9,252 nt of DNA from Flavobacteriaceae bacterium (GTDB lineage Bacteria > Bacteroidota > Bacteroidia > Flavobacteriales > Flavobacteriaceae): contig JAQWKF010000055.1 of assembly GCA_029247985.1 (NCBI GenBank), forward strand, positions 1 to 9,252, in the 5' to 3' direction. Below, piece by piece: positions 8,067 to 9,252 of the stretch. Made by a program: the position numbers and the translations under genes. The number at the start of each line of letters is the position of its first letter. The first letter of the stretch is position 1. The notes beneath the pieces were generated by a model. That model was given only the letters and a program-made list of their open reading frames with translations. It had not been told where the DNA came from and searched no databases.

Positions 8067-9191
8067 TTATCTCAATCGTTTTTTTCTGTTCTGTTCATAG
8101 TCTTCAAAAATCATTTCGCCCAAGCCTTTTAGGCCTGTAAAAAATGCCTTGCCTTTGTTTGCTTCTGTAAAGTTTCGTACAAATTCTTTTAAATAGGAGT
8201 CTTGAGCAATCATAAACGTGGTGATTGGGATGTGAAGCTTTCGCGCCTGTCGTGCCATATTGTAACACTTGTCCACAATGTGGTCATCAAGCCCCATACT
8301 GTTTTTGTAGTATGTCCCATCAGGGTTTTTGAGACAGCTGGGTTTGCCGTCTGTTATCATAAAAATTTGCTTATTACTGTTTTTCCTTCGCCGCAACAAA
8401 TCCATAGCTAGCGTCAGGCCCGCAACAGTGTTGGTGTGATAAGGTCCTACTTGCAAGTAAGGAATATCTTTGAGTGCAATGGGCCAGGCATCGTTTCCAA
8501 ACACCAGTATATCTAGGGTGTCTTTTGGATATCGTGTGGTGATAAACTCTGCAAGTGCCATGGCTACTTTTTTTGCTGGGGTTATGCGGTCTTCGCCGTA
8601 TAAAATCATGCTATGGCTGATGTCAATCATCAAAACCGTGCTCATTTGGGTATTGTAGTAACTATCCTCAACTACTAGGTCGTCGTGATGCAAGGTAAAA
8701 TCATCTCCTGCCGTACGTATTTGTGCGTTGCGCAAGCTTTCGGTCATGGATATTTTCTCAAGGGGATCGCCAAATTGATAGGCTTTAAATTCGCCTGTAT
8801 CGTCTGCGCCCTGCCCCGTACTTTTGGTTTTGTGGTTGCCGTTACCTGCTTTTTTGAGTTTGCCAAAAATTTGCTTTAACGCGTGTTCACGCAACAGTTT
8901 TTCTGTTTTTGCAGTGAGGGACATTCCTTTTCCATCGCCAGTGCCATCGCCTTTTGGCTGTATATAAGCACGTTTTAAGAGGTCTTCGATAAAATCATCT
9001 ATGGTATATTCTGAATTGGTTAGCCCATATTCCTTGTCCAGTTCACGCAACCAATCAATGGCTTCGTCAAAATCGCCAGAAGTATGCGTAATCAACTCTT
9101 TGAAAATTTCAAAAAGACGTTCGAAAGGCGTTTGATGCTTGGGTATGTGTTGCGTAAATGTAATACCGGCAGCGGACAAGTTTAATTTCAT
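8067..9191 (-). CDS. VWA-domain protein (ChlD-like partner of the AAA+ ATPase)
   Basis: A 374-residue protein with a C-terminal von Willebrand factor A domain (~184-365). The metal-ion-dependent adhesion site is complete: DISHS (190-194, the DxSxS motif), a threonine in HTNTVAGL (Thr253 or Thr255) and ITDGKPS (Asp281). Residues 1-75 are mainly helical and acidic. Two linkers rich in glycine and charged residues follow (79-90 and ~115-132). The C-terminus is basic (NRKKRLR). No signal peptide or transmembrane helix is seen, unlike the membrane-anchored BatA/BatB proteins, so it should act in the cytoplasm. In ChlI/ChlD and MoxR/VWA pairs the VWA protein binds the AAA+ ring and links it to a metal-bearing or multi-subunit client; the same arrangement is inferred here from coupling with the downstream ATPase gene. 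The ATG at 9191 is the first in frame; no clear ribosome binding site precedes it, as is common in Bacteroidota. Specific function unknown. Confidence 0.88.
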   Translation of the reverse strand: MKLNLSAAGITFTQHIPKHQTPFERLFEIFKELITHTSGDFDEAIDWLRELDKEYGLTNSEYTIDDFIEDLLKRAYIQPKGDGTGDGKGMSLTAKTEKLLREHALKQIFGKLKKAGNGNHKTKSTGQGADDTGEFKAYQFGDPLEKISMTESLRNAQIRTAGDDFTLHHDDLVVEDSYYNTQMSTVLMIDISHSMILYGEDRITPAKKVAMALAEFITTRYPKDTLDILVFGNDAWPIALKDIPYLQVGPYHTNTVAGLTLAMDLLRRRKNSNKQIFMITDGKPSCLKNPDGTYYKNSMGLDDHIVDKCYNMARQARKLHIPITTFMIAQDSYLKEFVRNFTEANKGKAFFTGLKGLGEMIFEDYEQNRKKRLR

Positions 9192-9252
9192 AGCATTGTA
9201 AATGTACTAAAATCATTCCCAATTTTAAACTCCTTTATTTCAATAACTGAGC
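9192..9252 (-). promoter_or_regulatory. Upstream region of the VWA/AAA+ operon
   Basis: This AT-rich stretch precedes the VWA start and probably carries the operon's promoter or leader. On the minus strand TACATTTA lies a few bases before the ATG and resembles the Bacteroidota TAnnTTTG element except for its last base. The nearest TTG is only 13 bases upstream of it, shorter than usual, and the position would give almost no leader. A purine-rich AAAGGAG lies about 38 bases from the start, too far to serve it. No confident promoter is called. Confidence 0.25.

Noticed and set aside
9080..9217. Short minus-strand reading frame beginning at an ATG upstream of the VWA gene and overlapping its start out of frame
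   Set aside because: It is only about 36 codons, has no recognisable protein features, and its preceding AAAGGAG is further away than usual; it looks like a chance frame.

Overview
The window most likely comes from a member of the Bacteroidota, probably a flavobacterium-like marine or soil bacterium. The evidence is indirect: a moderately AT-rich composition, a mitochondrial-type aconitase, a fused trehalose-phosphate synthase/phosphatase next to a GH15 glycosidase, no clear Shine-Dalgarno sequences, and very tight gene packing. No rRNA, tRNA, CRISPR array, insertion sequence, prophage or other transfer signal was seen. The region looks like ordinary chromosome, with no intergenic stretch over about 60 bases.

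Layout. (1) Bases 1-1149 (+) hold the C-terminal half of aconitase, cut by the window edge. (2) Bases 1157-4737 (-) form a two-gene operon. A fused trehalose-6-phosphate synthase/phosphatase comes first, followed through a 4-base ATGA overlap by a protein joining a PlsC-like acyltransferase domain to an SGNH/GDSL hydrolase domain. (3) Bases 4774-6561 (+) encode a GH15 glucoamylase/trehalase-like enzyme, divergent from the trehalose operon with only 36 bases between start codons. (4) Bases 6609-9191 (-) form a second two-gene operon: a von Willebrand factor A (VWA) protein with an intact MIDAS, then a ChlI/MoxR-like AAA+ ATPase whose start codon directly abuts the VWA stop codon. Bases 9192-9252 are the upstream region of that operon.

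How the genes may work together. The synthase/phosphatase should make trehalose from UDP-glucose and glucose-6-phosphate. The divergent GH15 enzyme keeps both catalytic glutamates and is a good candidate for breaking trehalose (or another alpha-glucoside) down again, so the pair may be a synthesis/turnover module for a compatible solute. The translationally coupled acyltransferase-SGNH protein suggests, without proof, that an acyl group is moved on or off a trehalose-related sugar or a lipid. The VWA/AAA+ pair resembles the D and I subunits of magnesium chelatase and other MoxR/VWA chaperone-like pairs; its client cannot be told from this sequence.

The most useful second-look items are the coupled trehalose/acyl operon, the PlsC-SGNH fusion with a non-standard acyltransferase motif I, the altered Walker A and B motifs of the AAA+ protein, and a terminator-like hairpin for the AAA+ operon lying inside the end of the convergent GH15 gene. 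None clearly amounts to a wholly new system.
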